NCBI GenBank assembly: GCA_036404435.1
Contig: DASWZN010000021.1
Location: 62,001-126,000, forward strand
Direction of reading: 5' to 3'
Length of the DNA stretch: 64,000 nt
Origin: DASWZN01 sp036404435
Lineage (GTDB): Bacteria; Acidobacteriota; Terriglobia; Bryobacterales; Bryobacteraceae
The notes beneath the pieces are model-generated. The model saw only the letters and a list, made by a program, of their open reading frames with translations. It had not been told where the DNA came from and did no database searches. Positions 7,675 to 16,469 of the stretch are shown piece after piece (position 1 is the first letter of the stretch; the number at the start of each line of letters is the position of its first letter). A program made the position numbers and the translations under genes.

Positions 7675-8274
7675 ATGGCAAGGAATACATCGGTCATTGG
7701 CATCTATGAGGATCGAACGACCGTTTCGGATGCCCTTGACGTACTGCACCGAGCGGGCTATCGGGCGACGGACATCTCGGTTCTGTCGTCTGACAACCAA
7801 GGCTCCAAGGATTTCGCGCACGAGAAACACACCAAGGCTCCAAAGGGAGCGGCGGCGGGAGCGGCGGCGGGTGCCGTGGTCGGCGCCGCCTTGGCCTGTT
7901 TCGTTTCCATGCAGAGTATGGCCATTGCCGGGTTAGGGGCGCTTATCGCGGCTGGACCGCTCGTGGCTACCCTGGCCGGTGCCGGCGCCGGAGGAGTGCT
8001 GGGTTGGATCGTGGGATGGCTGGCTGGCTTGCCGCTGTCCGAATACGTCGCCAAGCGGTACGCCGGCAGGGTCAGGCGTGGCGGCATTCTACTGTCCGTT
8101 CACTGCGACAGCCCCGAGTGGTGTGCCCGGGCGAAGAAGACCCTGAGAGACACTGGCGCCCGGGATATCTCCTCCGCCTCGGAATCTGCCGCCGACTATG
8201 GGACGTCGGATAAGCCGACCGAGAGGGCGCCCGCCGCGGTCACGAGTGACGTCGCTCACGTGGCGAAGAAATAG
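7675..8274 (+). CDS. General-stress-type protein with Gly zipper membrane segment
   Basis: This 199-residue product starts with a YflT/17M-like fold (SVIGIYEDRTTVSDALDVLH, then GYRATDISVL). A long Ala/Gly-rich hydrophobic middle (about residues 58-115) with two likely membrane hairpins follows. Then comes a soluble end (GGILLSVHCDSPEWCARAKK). The ATG at 7675 has an AGGAG site; the open frame reaching back to 6640 is antisense to other genes and not real. A cupin gene follows 12 bases later. A stress role is inferred from family and promoter. Confidence 0.8.
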   Translation: MARNTSVIGIYEDRTTVSDALDVLHRAGYRATDISVLSSDNQGSKDFAHEKHTKAPKGAAAGAAAGAVVGAALACFVSMQSMAIAGLGALIAAGPLVATLAGAGAGGVLGWIVGWLAGLPLSEYVAKRYAGRVRRGGILLSVHCDSPEWCARAKKTLRDTGARDISSASESAADYGTSDKPTERAPAAVTSDVAHVAKK

Positions 8275-8286
8275 GCGGCCCCTGCC

Positions 8287-8676
8287 ATGATCGAATACGT
8301 TGGACCGATTGAGAAGCTGACTCTGGAGAACGCGTACTTTCGCCAGGTGCTATTCACCGGAAAGCACGCCCAGCTTGTGTTGATGTGTCTGGGGCCGGGG
8401 GAGGAAATCGGCGACGAGGTGCACCCGAACGTCGACCAGTTCTTCCGGATCGAACAGGGAGACGCCAAATTCGTCTTCAACGAGAAGCAGGAGCGCCAGG
8501 TGCGAGACGGAGATGCGGTCGTGGTTCCGGCAGGCACGTACCACAACGTGATCAATACATCGAAGACAGTGCCGCTGAAGCTGTACACGCTTTACTCTCC
8601 GCCCAACCACCCGGACGGAACGGTGCACAAGACCAAGGCCGAGGCCGAGGCAGCCGAGGCGGCGGAACATAAGTAG
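8287..8676 (+). CDS. Cupin domain protein
   Basis: This 129-residue single cupin has both motifs: GEEIGDEVHPNVDQFFRIEQG (metal His/Glu) and the later AGTYHNVINT with the second His. The C-terminal Ala/Glu/Lys tail is low complexity. Such proteins resemble mannose-6-phosphate isomerase-like cupins and may bind a small sugar or metal; no substrate can be assigned. It is cotranscribed with the preceding stress gene. Confidence 0.85.
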   Translation: MIEYVGPIEKLTLENAYFRQVLFTGKHAQLVLMCLGPGEEIGDEVHPNVDQFFRIEQGDAKFVFNEKQERQVRDGDAVVVPAGTYHNVINTSKTVPLKLYTLYSPPNHPDGTVHKTKAEAEAAEAAEHK

Positions 8677-8682
8677 GCGGAC

Positions 8683-8698
8683 TGGCCGTCTGCGTGCA
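8683..8698 (+). promoter_or_regulatory. Sigma-54-type promoter candidate
   Basis: TGGCCG-N5-GTGCA, 36 bases before the start of the Gln-rich exported protein. Confidence 0.5.
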
Positions 8699-8733
8699 CA
8701 CCCAATGGCGACTTTCAACGGAGGATGATAACA

Positions 8734-9681
8734 ATGCGATTCGATCGAGCTACAAGTACAGCCGCCCTGGTCCTGCTCTTTGCGGCGATCGTCCCTGCGT
8801 ATGCGCAGCACGAAGAGCAAAAGGAACAGGGCAAGCCTGCAGGGCAGCAAGCAGCACGGCCAGCCGCACAACAGCAGCAAGCGCGACCGCAGCCACAGCA
8901 GCGGGCCCAGCAGACCCAGCAGCAACGACCGCAGCAGCAACAGCGGGCTCAGCAGACTCAACAACCGCGACCGCAGCCACAGCAGCGGGCCCAACAGACG
9001 CAACAACCGCGACCGCAGCAGCAACAGCGGGCCCAGCAGACGCAACAACCGCGACCGCCGCAGCAGCAGCCGCGGGCCCAGCAGGCCCAACAGCAGCAAC
9101 CGCGACCGCAGCAACAACAGCGGGCCCAACAGACCCAACAACCGCGACCTCAGCAGCAGCCGCGGGCCCAGCAGGCCCAGCAGCAGAAACCGCAGCAACA
9201 GCCGCGGGTTCAACAGGCGCAGCAGCCGACGCAGCAACGTACCCAACAGGCCCAGCAACAGCAACCGCAGCGTTCGCGCCAGCAGGCAGTGGCGTGGCAA
9301 CAGCAGCGGGGATGGCAGCAGGGCGGCGGCTGGCAAGCGCACACTACGTTCCAGCAGGGTCGCGATCAAAACTGGCAAAGCGACCATCGCAGTTGGGCGC
9401 AGCGTGGCGGCTACGGTGGTTACTTCATTCCTGAAGCCACCTTCAGTCTCTCTTTCGGCAGTGGACACTGGTTCCGGATGCACAGCCAGCCCGCAATGTA
9501 CATGGGGTATCCGCGCTTCTCGGATGGCGGCTATTCGTTCATGCTCTTGGATCCCTGGCCAGAGAGCTGGGCGGCAAACTGGTATGACACCGACGATCTT
9601 TATATCGGTTATGACAACGGGTACTACCTCTACGACCGTAGCTATCCAGGCGTAGGGCTCGCGATTACCGTTGCACTGTAG
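8734..9681 (+). CDS. Exported glutamine-rich repeat protein
   Basis: The 315-residue product has a signal peptide (ending VPAYAQHEEQ). A region of about 150 residues built from short Gln/Arg/Pro/Ala units (QQRAQQTQQPRPQ and variants) comes next. A compact C-terminal domain rich in Trp, Tyr and Gly ends the protein (FSLSFGSGHWFRMH, DDLYIGYDNGYYLYD). The ATG at 8734 is nine bases after GGAGG; the ATG at 8725 is too close to it. The repeat is biased in the DNA too, so length variation by slippage is likely. The other frames of this DNA also stay open but are repeats of Leu/Arg or Ala/Thr and are artefacts. The function is unknown; it may be an extended cell-surface linker. Confidence 0.75.
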   Translation: MRFDRATSTAALVLLFAAIVPAYAQHEEQKEQGKPAGQQAARPAAQQQQARPQPQQRAQQTQQQRPQQQQRAQQTQQPRPQPQQRAQQTQQPRPQQQQRAQQTQQPRPPQQQPRAQQAQQQQPRPQQQQRAQQTQQPRPQQQPRAQQAQQQKPQQQPRVQQAQQPTQQRTQQAQQQQPQRSRQQAVAWQQQRGWQQGGGWQAHTTFQQGRDQNWQSDHRSWAQRGGYGGYFIPEATFSLSFGSGHWFRMHSQPAMYMGYPRFSDGGYSFMLLDPWPESWAANWYDTDDLYIGYDNGYYLYDRSYPGVGLAITVAL

Positions 9682-9684
9682 GGA

Positions 9685-10386
9685 ATGCCCGTACAAACGG
9701 AACGGCACCGCACCGGACGCGTCGGCTGGCTACGCGCTTCAGTAATGGGCGCCAACGACGGGATCCTCTCGACGGCGAGTCTGGTGCTCGGTGTCGCGGC
9801 TGCGCATGCGACTCACAGCAACGTAGTGGTTGCCGGGGTCGCCGGCCTGGTCGCCGGGGCGATGTCGATGGCAGCGGGTGAGTATGTATCCGTTCACTCG
9901 CAGGCAGATACCGAAAAGGCCGACCTCAAGCTGGAACGCGAGGAACTGAAGACAGACAACGCGGGCGAGCACGCGGAACTGGCGGCAATCTACGTCGCTC
10001 GCGGGCTCGATCCCACGCTCGCCAAACAGGTCGCCCGCCAACTGATGGCCCATGATGCCTTGGGCGCGCATGCCCGCGACGAACTCGGCCACTCCCCCTC
10101 TCTCAGTGCGCGTCCGATTCAGGCTGCGTTGGCGTCGGCCGCCAGCTTCGTCGCCGGTGCGGTTTTGCCCCTCGCGGTCACAGCTATGGCCCCGGGCGCG
10201 ATTCTCATTCCCTTGGTCGCTGTAACCTCACTGGTGTTCCTGGCGCTTCTGGGAGGGCTGGCAGCGCGCGCCGGAGGCGCCGGTGTGATCGTGGGCGCAA
10301 TACGCGTCACGTTCTGGGGCGCCCTGGCCATGGCGCTGACCGCGGGCGTCGGGGCCCTGTTCGGAGCCGCCACAACCGGCGCCTGA
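9685..10386 (+). CDS. VIT1/CCC1 family Fe/Mn transporter
   Basis: This 233-residue protein has the family pattern GANDGILSTASLVLGVAAA in the first helix and AMSMAAGEYVSVHSQ after the second. A cytoplasmic metal-binding helical part (AEHAEL-type Glu/His residues near 90-130) and three C-terminal helices follow. Family members move Fe2+ or Mn2+ out of the cytosol. The gene starts three bases after the Gln-rich gene. It is convergent with mgtA, so this spot holds two metal transporters end to end. Confidence 0.92.
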   Translation: MPVQTERHRTGRVGWLRASVMGANDGILSTASLVLGVAAAHATHSNVVVAGVAGLVAGAMSMAAGEYVSVHSQADTEKADLKLEREELKTDNAGEHAELAAIYVARGLDPTLAKQVARQLMAHDALGAHARDELGHSPSLSARPIQAALASAASFVAGAVLPLAVTAMAPGAILIPLVAVTSLVFLALLGGLAARAGGAGVIVGAIRVTFWGALAMALTAGVGALFGAATTGA

Positions 10387-10390
10387 GGCG

Positions 10391-12934
10391 TCACAGCAAC
10401 GCGTGCCGGCGGTAGAACCAGGTCTTGACGGCCTGCACCAGCATCATGTACGTCAGGGTAAGCAGCGCAATCGCACCCAGCAACGACAGCGGTAACGGTG
10501 TGAACCCGAGCGGAACACCCAGGGGCGTGTAAGGCAGCAGGGTTCCCGCCAGGGAGACGGCAACAACCGCGATCACCAACCGGCCGCTCGGACGGCTCTT
10601 GAACGGGTTCCCCGCCGTCCGGATCACAAACACCACCAGCGTCTGCGTGACGAGCGATTCCACGAACCATCCCGTCCGGAACAGCGGCGCGTTGCTAGCT
10701 GCGTGGAATAACCAGAGCAGGACCCCGAAGGTGAGGAAATCGTAAATGGAGCTGATGGGGCCTATGATCGTCATGAACTGGCGAATGAACCCGATCTGCC
10801 ACCGCTTGGGCTTGTGCACCAACGTCGGATCGACGTTATCGCCGGGAACGGCGACCTGCGAAGTGTCGTAAAGAAAGTTGTTCAGCAGGATCTGAGTTGG
10901 CAACATCGGCAGGAACGGCAGGAACAAAGATGCCGCCGCCATGCTGAACATATTGCCGAAGTTGGAGCTGGTGCTCATGATGATGTACTTCATGATGTTG
11001 GCGAAGCACCGCCGCCCCTCGAGTACCCCCTCGTTCAAAACCTCCAGGTCCTTCTCCAGCAGGATGATCTTCGCGGCATCTTTCGCCACATCCACGCCAT
11101 TCATTACGGAAATGCCGACATCCGCGGTGTGCAATGACGGGGCGTCGTTGATGCCGTCCCCGATGTACCCCACCACGTGCCCGCGCGCCTTCAGACCGAG
11201 AATTACCCGGTTCTTCTGTTCCGGAGACACACGGGCGAAGATGGCGCCGTGCTCCGCCTGGTAAGCCAGAGCGGCATCGTCCATCTTGTCTAACTGGTCG
11301 CCGGTGACAATGCGATCGATAGCCAGCCCGACGTCGTGTGCTACCTTCTGCGTCACGTATTGGTTGTCGCCGGTCATGATGACCACGGAAACGCCGTTTT
11401 TGTTCAGCGCGTCGAGGACCGCGGAAATCCCCTCCTTGGGCGGGTCGAGGAACGCCGCGAACCCAGCCAGCGTCATCTCCTGCTCGGCCGCGACCGCGTA
11501 AGCATCCTGCTTCTCCACCTTACGGAATGCGACTCCCAGGGCGCGGAATCCGTCGGCGCTCAGCTTCTTGAAGGTCTCCGCCGCCTCGGCTCGCCGGCCG
11601 TCGTCGAACGGCTGAGGAGCGCCGTCGATGACGACAGTCCCGCAGATAGCGAGGACGCTCTCCGCCTCGCCCTTGGTAATGAGGAGGTCCTCGCCGCCGC
11701 GGCGCACCACAACGGACAGGCGCTTTCGGTTGAAGTCGAAAGGAATCTCGTCTACCTTCGAGTACTCCGCAATGGCCGGGTGCTCGTGTTTCAAAATGGC
11801 ATCGTCCAGGGGACTCTTAATGCCGGCTTCAAAGTAACTGTTCAGGTACACAAACCTGAGGACGTCTTCGTTGTCCTGCCCGTGAACGTCCACGTGCCGG
11901 TCCAGCACGATCTCGCCTTCGGTCAGGGTTCCGGTCTTATCGCTGCAGAGAATCTCGATGCTGCCGAAGTCTTCGATCGCCGTAAGTTGCTTGACCAGGA
12001 CCTTCTTCCTGGCCATCCGCCGCGCGCCCTGCGCCAGCGTGATGGTGATGATCATCGGCATCATCTCCGGCGTCATCCCGACGGCAAGCGCGATCGCGAA
12101 CAAGAACGATTGCAGCACCGAACGATGTTCGGCGACGTTCACCAGCAGGACGAAGAGCACCAGTAGCATAATCACGCGTGTGATCATGAGTCCGAAGTGG
12201 CGTATTCCGCGGCCAAATTCGGTCTCCGGAGGGCGCATGGCGAGCCGCTGAGCAATCTCGCCGAAGGCGGTGTCTTTGCCGGTCCGCACGAGAACTGCGG
12301 TGCCCAGCCCCGTCTGCACGGCGGTCCCCAGGAAAATGCTATTGCTAGCGTCGGCAAGCGTGTGTTGCCCGGCCGGAAGATCCTTCGCCGCCTTGTCGAC
12401 GGGCAGCGATTCCCCGGTCAGGGCGGACTCGCGCACGTGCAGGTCCTTGGAGTCCAACAGGCGGGCATCGGCCGGTGCCAGGTCGCCGCAGTTGAGCCGG
12501 ACGATGTCCCCGGGGACCAGTTCCGCGACCGGCAACTCCAGTTCCTTGCCGTCCCGCAAGACCGCGGCCGTTGTGGCAACCTGCTTCCGAATATCCTCCA
12601 CCGCATGTCGAGCCTGAAACTCCACATAGAAGTTCACGATCACGCTGAGCAGGACGATGGCGATGATGATCGAGCCGCCGACCGGATCGCCCAGCACGAT
12701 CGAGATGGCGCTGGCCCCCAGAAGAATGAGGACAAGGGGATTGGCAAAGAAGCGCAGAAAACTGAACAGAGGAGCGAAGCGAGACTCCGCCACCAGGCTG
12801 TTCGGGCCGTGGACACGCAGCCGCTCTTTCGCCTCGGCGGAAGTCAGTCCGGCCGGCGTTGCCTGGAGTTGGACAAGCAGATCCCCTAAAGGGACGTCCC
12901 AGAAGCGGTCCAGCGTCTTGTCTGGCTTGCTCAT
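10391..12934 (-). CDS. mgtA: Magnesium-translocating P-type ATPase MgtA
   Basis: The 847-residue protein has a full P-type ATPase plan. An N-terminal cytosolic part leads into TM1-2, then the actuator domain (SALTGESLPVD). TM3-4 and the phosphorylation site CSDKTGTLTEG (Asp332) are followed by the nucleotide domain, the hinge GDGINDAPSL and the C-terminal helices. Length and the helix 4 segment (GMTPEMMPMI) fit the Mg2+ branch (P-IIIB). It imports Mg2+ down its gradient at ATP cost. A leader region with regulatory RNA features was not recognisable in the 180 bases upstream. Confidence 0.95.
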   Translation of the reverse strand: MSKPDKTLDRFWDVPLGDLLVQLQATPAGLTSAEAKERLRVHGPNSLVAESRFAPLFSFLRFFANPLVLILLGASAISIVLGDPVGGSIIIAIVLLSVIVNFYVEFQARHAVEDIRKQVATTAAVLRDGKELELPVAELVPGDIVRLNCGDLAPADARLLDSKDLHVRESALTGESLPVDKAAKDLPAGQHTLADASNSIFLGTAVQTGLGTAVLVRTGKDTAFGEIAQRLAMRPPETEFGRGIRHFGLMITRVIMLLVLFVLLVNVAEHRSVLQSFLFAIALAVGMTPEMMPMIITITLAQGARRMARKKVLVKQLTAIEDFGSIEILCSDKTGTLTEGEIVLDRHVDVHGQDNEDVLRFVYLNSYFEAGIKSPLDDAILKHEHPAIAEYSKVDEIPFDFNRKRLSVVVRRGGEDLLITKGEAESVLAICGTVVIDGAPQPFDDGRRAEAAETFKKLSADGFRALGVAFRKVEKQDAYAVAAEQEMTLAGFAAFLDPPKEGISAVLDALNKNGVSVVIMTGDNQYVTQKVAHDVGLAIDRIVTGDQLDKMDDAALAYQAEHGAIFARVSPEQKNRVILGLKARGHVVGYIGDGINDAPSLHTADVGISVMNGVDVAKDAAKIILLEKDLEVLNEGVLEGRRCFANIMKYIIMSTSSNFGNMFSMAAASLFLPFLPMLPTQILLNNFLYDTSQVAVPGDNVDPTLVHKPKRWQIGFIRQFMTIIGPISSIYDFLTFGVLLWLFHAASNAPLFRTGWFVESLVTQTLVVFVIRTAGNPFKSRPSGRLVIAVVAVSLAGTLLPYTPLGVPLGFTPLPLSLLGAIALLTLTYMMLVQAVKTWFYRRHALL

Positions 12935-13076
12935 GCGTAGCCTCTCCCTTGAATTCTACATGCCGTCGGGGCGTGACAGCTGTGGGACCGGCAGCAACTG
13001 CCGCGTCGAGTGCAGATTCTGCACTTGCACCAACGGAACTCCCCGTTCCGGTAGTGCGCCGCTTGGCCCGCCGCTT

Positions 13077-13092
13077 TGGCCCCGCGCTTGCA
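13077..13092 (+). promoter_or_regulatory. Sigma-54-type promoter candidate
   Basis: TGGCCC-N5-TTGCA, close to the -24/-12 consensus, 26 bases before the start at 13119. Confidence 0.55.
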
Positions 13093-13118
13093 CCCATGCA
13101 TCCCGAAGGAGCAAAAAG

Positions 13119-13271
13119 ATGCTTTGGACAATCTGTGTGGTTCTGCTGGTGTTATGGGCGTTGGGGATGGTCACCTCCTACACCGCTGGCGGCCTGATTC
13201 ACCTCCTGTTGGTCTTTGCGTTGATCGTCATGCTGATCCGCTTGATTCAGGGACGCAGGGTTCTTGGTTAG
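13119..13271 (+). CDS. lmo0937-type mini membrane protein
   Basis: The 50-residue protein has two hydrophobic helices around TSYTAGGLIHLLL and a basic end (QGRRVLG), the pattern of the lmo0937 family. It has an AAGGAG ribosome site. The function is unknown; family members are often stress induced. Confidence 0.8.
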   Translation: MLWTICVVLLVLWALGMVTSYTAGGLIHLLLVFALIVMLIRLIQGRRVLG

Positions 13272-13280
13272 CCCCGCGAC

Positions 13281-13296
13281 TGGCCAGCGGGGTGCT
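13281..13296 (+). promoter_or_regulatory. Sigma-54-type promoter candidate
   Basis: TGGCCA-N5-GTGCT, 28 bases before the start at 13325. Confidence 0.45.
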
Positions 13297-13324
13297 ACTT
13301 GAAGTGGCGGGAGAGGGAACAAAA

Positions 13325-13516
13325 ATGCCTTTACTAACCATCGTCGTCACGCTCGTCGTGATCGGCGTAGTGTTGTATCTGATCAACAACTACATCCCCA
13401 TGGCCTCCGGCATCAAGACCCTGCTCAATGTGGTGGTCGTGGTTGTCGCTGCCGTTTGGGTCTTGCAGGTGTTCGGATTGTGGGGACGCGTGACCAGTTA
13501 CCGGTTCGTGCATTGA
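13325..13516 (+). CDS. Thivi_2564-type mini membrane protein
   Basis: The 63-residue protein has two helices around a short NNYIPMASGIKT loop, matching a widespread small family (Thivi_2564-like). The GGGAG site is a few bases before the ATG. It follows the other mini membrane gene with its own promoter candidate. The function is unknown. Confidence 0.75.
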   Translation: MPLLTIVVTLVVIGVVLYLINNYIPMASGIKTLLNVVVVVVAAVWVLQVFGLWGRVTSYRFVH

Positions 13517-13544
13517 GTTAGCGCGAATCTGTCTGGCGCTCCAA

Positions 13545-14120
13545 ATGACAATACTGAGCGTGGTCCTGCTGTGCGCAGTGCCGGTGGTAGCCATGGCTCA
13601 GGCCGTGGAGTCGCTGGATTTGAACGGCAAGCTGCGCTTTCACGAGGAAAGCGTTTACGGCCCATGGTCCATGGCGGGATCCTCCGCCTACGCCGGACTC
13701 CTCCAGGAACTCGACGCCCCGGAGGAGTGGGGACAGGGAGTCGGCGCGTACGGGAAGCGGTTCGTCTCTACCGTCGGCTGTTTGGCGATCCATGGTGCTC
13801 TCGCTTTCGGGCTGGATTCGACCCTGCACCAGGACCCGCGGTATTTTCGATCGCGCAGCACGGGAGTCTGGCGGAGAACGGGCCATGCGCTCCGCGGAAC
13901 CATACTGACACGCACCGACAGCGGCGGCGAGACGCTATCCACCTGGCGCCTGGGTAGCGCTTACGGCGCCGCCTTTCTTTCGAACCAGTGGTATCCGGAA
14001 CGACTGAATACCGTTCGCCTGGGCGTGCTGCAGGGCTCTCTGCGGCTCGGGTTCGATCTCGCAAGCAACCTCGGTGCCGAGTTCTGGCCGGATCTCAGAC
14101 GGAAGATCCTGCGCCGATAG
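13545..14120 (+). CDS. Exported hypothetical protein (acidobacterial type)
   Basis: The 191-residue product has a signal peptide (MTILSVVLLCAVPVVAMAQA). Its conserved-looking body has HQDPRYFRS, a TDSGGETLSTWRLGSAYGAAF segment split by a turn, and SNLGAEFWPDLRR at the end. The pattern recurs in acidobacterial proteins of unknown function. It has 18 bases to the NtrC gene and may be cotranscribed. Confidence 0.7.
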   Translation: MTILSVVLLCAVPVVAMAQAVESLDLNGKLRFHEESVYGPWSMAGSSAYAGLLQELDAPEEWGQGVGAYGKRFVSTVGCLAIHGALAFGLDSTLHQDPRYFRSRSTGVWRRTGHALRGTILTRTDSGGETLSTWRLGSAYGAAFLSNQWYPERLNTVRLGVLQGSLRLGFDLASNLGAEFWPDLRRKILRR

Positions 14121-14138
14121 TTGCTAAAATAGGACCTA

Positions 14139-15545
14139 ATGCCCCGACTGTCGGCGGTTTCGGGCCGGATTCTCATCGTCGACGATGACGAGCGGCAGCG
14201 TGCCGCACTGGCGGCGATGCTTGCCGATTGCGACTTTGAGGCGCAGGTCGCCTCTGACGGGCAGGAGGCGCTGGAACGGCTCACCGCTTTCAACGCGGAC
14301 GTCATCGTTGCGGATCTGGTCATGCCGCGCATGGACGGTTTCGAGCTGCTTCGGCTCCTGAAGGAACGCGGCGATCTCACTCCGGCAATCGTGCTCACCG
14401 GCTTTGGCAGCATGGAAAAGGCCCTGGCCGCGGTCCATGACCTCAACGCATTCTGGTTCCTCGAGAAGCCGGTGGAACCGCGCGCCTTCAGAACCCTCCT
14501 GGAGCGCGCGATCCATTACAAGAGGAGTCTCCAGAGAACGGACGAGCTCAAGCGCGACCTGAGCCTTCGCGGCGTATTCGGAGATTTGGTAGGAACCTCC
14601 CCGGCGATGCAGGAGATCTTCGCGCTCATCAGGCAGGTGGCCCCCACCTCGGCGCCCGTGTTGATCTGTGGAGAGAGTGGCACGGGGAAGGAGCTGGTTG
14701 CGCGGGAAATCCACAAGTGCAGCCCCCGCGCCGATGGACCTTTCGTCGCCGTCAATGCAGCCGCCTTACCCGAGACTTTGATCGAGAGCGAGTTATTCGG
14801 CCACGAGAAGGGCGCGTTTACGGGAGCCATGGAGCGTTCGGCGGGGTGCTTCGAGCAGGCTGACGGGGGCACTTTGCTGCTCGACGAGATCGGTGAAATG
14901 CCGCCGTCTACGCAACCGAAGCTGTTGCGCGTTCTCGAGGACTTGCGAGTACGGCGACTTGGCGGAAAGCGCGAAATCCCCGTAGACGTCCGCGTACTGG
15001 CCGCGACCAGCCAGGACCTCGGAACGCATCTGCGCGAAGAACTTTACTACCGGTTGAGCGTGTTCCAGATCGTGATTCCGCCGCTGCGCGAACATAAGGA
15101 AGACATTCCGCCGATCGCGGATGTGATGCTTCAGAATCTGAACAAGAAGCACGGCACACGCGTCACTGGGATCGATCCCGAGGTGTTGGACCTTTTTCAG
15201 CGCTACGATTGGCCCGGTAACGTGCGGGAGTTACGCAATGTCCTGGAGCGCGCCACCATCATGGCACGCGAGGGTTTGATCCGGCTGACGGACCTTCCAT
15301 CCCCCGCGTTTGGCGTAAGCCCTAGCCGCCACGCCCGCCCGGCGCCGGGCTATGAGGGGCCTATCATGCTTCCGCCTGGCCAGCCGCTCATGAAACTCGA
15401 GGAGGCTTACATCAAACTCACCCTCGAGCACGTCGGCGGTAATCGCAAGCGCGCAGCCGAGATGTTGGGGATCAGCTTGCGGACGCTGCAGAACCGGATC
15501 GCCGCGCTGCGCGAAGAGGCGAAGGCGACAACTCCCGGTTCCTGA
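14139..15545 (+). CDS. NtrC-family sigma-54-dependent response regulator
   Basis: This 468-residue protein has three domains. The receiver has the DDD pocket near residue 12, phosphoacceptor Asp59 in VADLVMPRMDG and Lys in FLEKPVEP. The AAA+ domain has Walker A GESGTGKE (178-185) and the sigma-54 contact loop GAFTGA (225-230). A Fis-type helix-turn-helix (NRKRAAEMLGISLRTLQNR) closes it. It activates RNA polymerase with sigma-54. No partner kinase gene is adjacent. The -24/-12 promoters found upstream between 5 and 13.3 kb are natural candidate targets. Confidence 0.95.
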   Translation: MPRLSAVSGRILIVDDDERQRAALAAMLADCDFEAQVASDGQEALERLTAFNADVIVADLVMPRMDGFELLRLLKERGDLTPAIVLTGFGSMEKALAAVHDLNAFWFLEKPVEPRAFRTLLERAIHYKRSLQRTDELKRDLSLRGVFGDLVGTSPAMQEIFALIRQVAPTSAPVLICGESGTGKELVAREIHKCSPRADGPFVAVNAAALPETLIESELFGHEKGAFTGAMERSAGCFEQADGGTLLLDEIGEMPPSTQPKLLRVLEDLRVRRLGGKREIPVDVRVLAATSQDLGTHLREELYYRLSVFQIVIPPLREHKEDIPPIADVMLQNLNKKHGTRVTGIDPEVLDLFQRYDWPGNVRELRNVLERATIMAREGLIRLTDLPSPAFGVSPSRHARPAPGYEGPIMLPPGQPLMKLEEAYIKLTLEHVGGNRKRAAEMLGISLRTLQNRIAALREEAKATTPGS

Positions 15546-15552
15546 GCGGCTC

Positions 15553-16395
15553 ATGCGTCTGCTCAAGGCGTTGCCGCGAGTGTTCTGGCAGGCCTGTATC
15601 GAATGGACCAACGACAACGGGCCGCGACTCGGCGCCTCCGTCGCGTTTTATACCTTGCTGTCTCTGGCTCCCGTTATTGTGATCGCCGTCGCTGTGGCCG
15701 CTGTTGTCTATGGGCAGGCGGCAGCCCAAGGCCGGCTCGCCTCGGAAATCCAGCGCGCGGTCGGGCCTGAAGTGGCGCGGACCGTCGAGGGAATCATCCG
15801 AGGCGCCTACCAGCCCCGGACCGGCTTGATCGCGACTCTGCTCGGCTTGATCACCTTGGCATTTGGCGCCTCTTCCGTCTTTGTCGAGTTGCACGAGGCG
15901 ATGAACACGATCTGGCATGTTTCGCTTCCCCCCGACCGAACCAATGCCGCTACCGCCATTCGTCTGATCAGGGATCGCTTCTACTCGTTCGGGACGGTGC
16001 TGGCTATAGGCTTCCTGCTGCTGGTTTCCCTGGTCTTGAACGCTTGGGTCGCGGCCATGAGGATCGCCGTGCCGCCGGCTGCCGCATTCATGACGTCCTG
16101 GCTCGTAATCGGGGCGCTCTTCGCGACGCTTTATAGGATCGTTCCGAACGTCAGAGTGAAGTGGAGCGACGTCGCCCTCGGCGCCGCCATTACCTCATTG
16201 CTGTTTGTGATTGGCAAACAGCTTCTGGGGCTGTATTTCGCGCATGCCGGGTTCGCGTCGGCATATGGCGCTGCCGGCTCGCCGATCGTCGTGTTGCTCT
16301 GGGTATACCTCTCGGCGGAGCTGTTCTTTTGGGGCGCCGAGTTCAGCAAGGTGTACGCCAAGACCTTCGGATCGCAGCGCGAACGGCCCGATTGA
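15553..16395 (+). CDS. YihY/BrkB family inner membrane protein
   Basis: The 280-residue protein has six predicted helices and family marks: NDNGPRLGASVAFYTLLSLAP, split by conserved Ala/Gly helices, and later AAITSLLFVIGKQLLGLYF. It starts eight bases after the NtrC gene. The family is broad, once called ribonuclease BN by mistake; the role is not established. Confidence 0.9.
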   Translation: MRLLKALPRVFWQACIEWTNDNGPRLGASVAFYTLLSLAPVIVIAVAVAAVVYGQAAAQGRLASEIQRAVGPEVARTVEGIIRGAYQPRTGLIATLLGLITLAFGASSVFVELHEAMNTIWHVSLPPDRTNAATAIRLIRDRFYSFGTVLAIGFLLLVSLVLNAWVAAMRIAVPPAAAFMTSWLVIGALFATLYRIVPNVRVKWSDVALGAAITSLLFVIGKQLLGLYFAHAGFASAYGAAGSPIVVLLWVYLSAELFFWGAEFSKVYAKTFGSQRERPD

Positions 16396-16469
16396 GGGCG
16401 CGCACGGCCGGACCGGCTGGCGATACTCCCGACGCGATTTGTGGCCACAGGATTGCTGCATCGCAGTAT

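Noticed and set aside
8350..9708. 452-codon Leu/Arg-rich open frame on the minus strand
   Set aside because: It is the mirror of the Gln-repeat gene; the repeat keeps all frames open. It has no ribosome site or domain, and the plus frame has a signal peptide.
11336..12166. 276-codon plus-strand open frame
   Set aside because: It is the complement of mgtA, with no features of its own.
13005..13040. mgtA leader or sigma-54 promoter for mgtA
   Set aside because: GTGCA-containing text is present, but no GG lies at the right distance on the minus strand and no hairpin pair could be defined.
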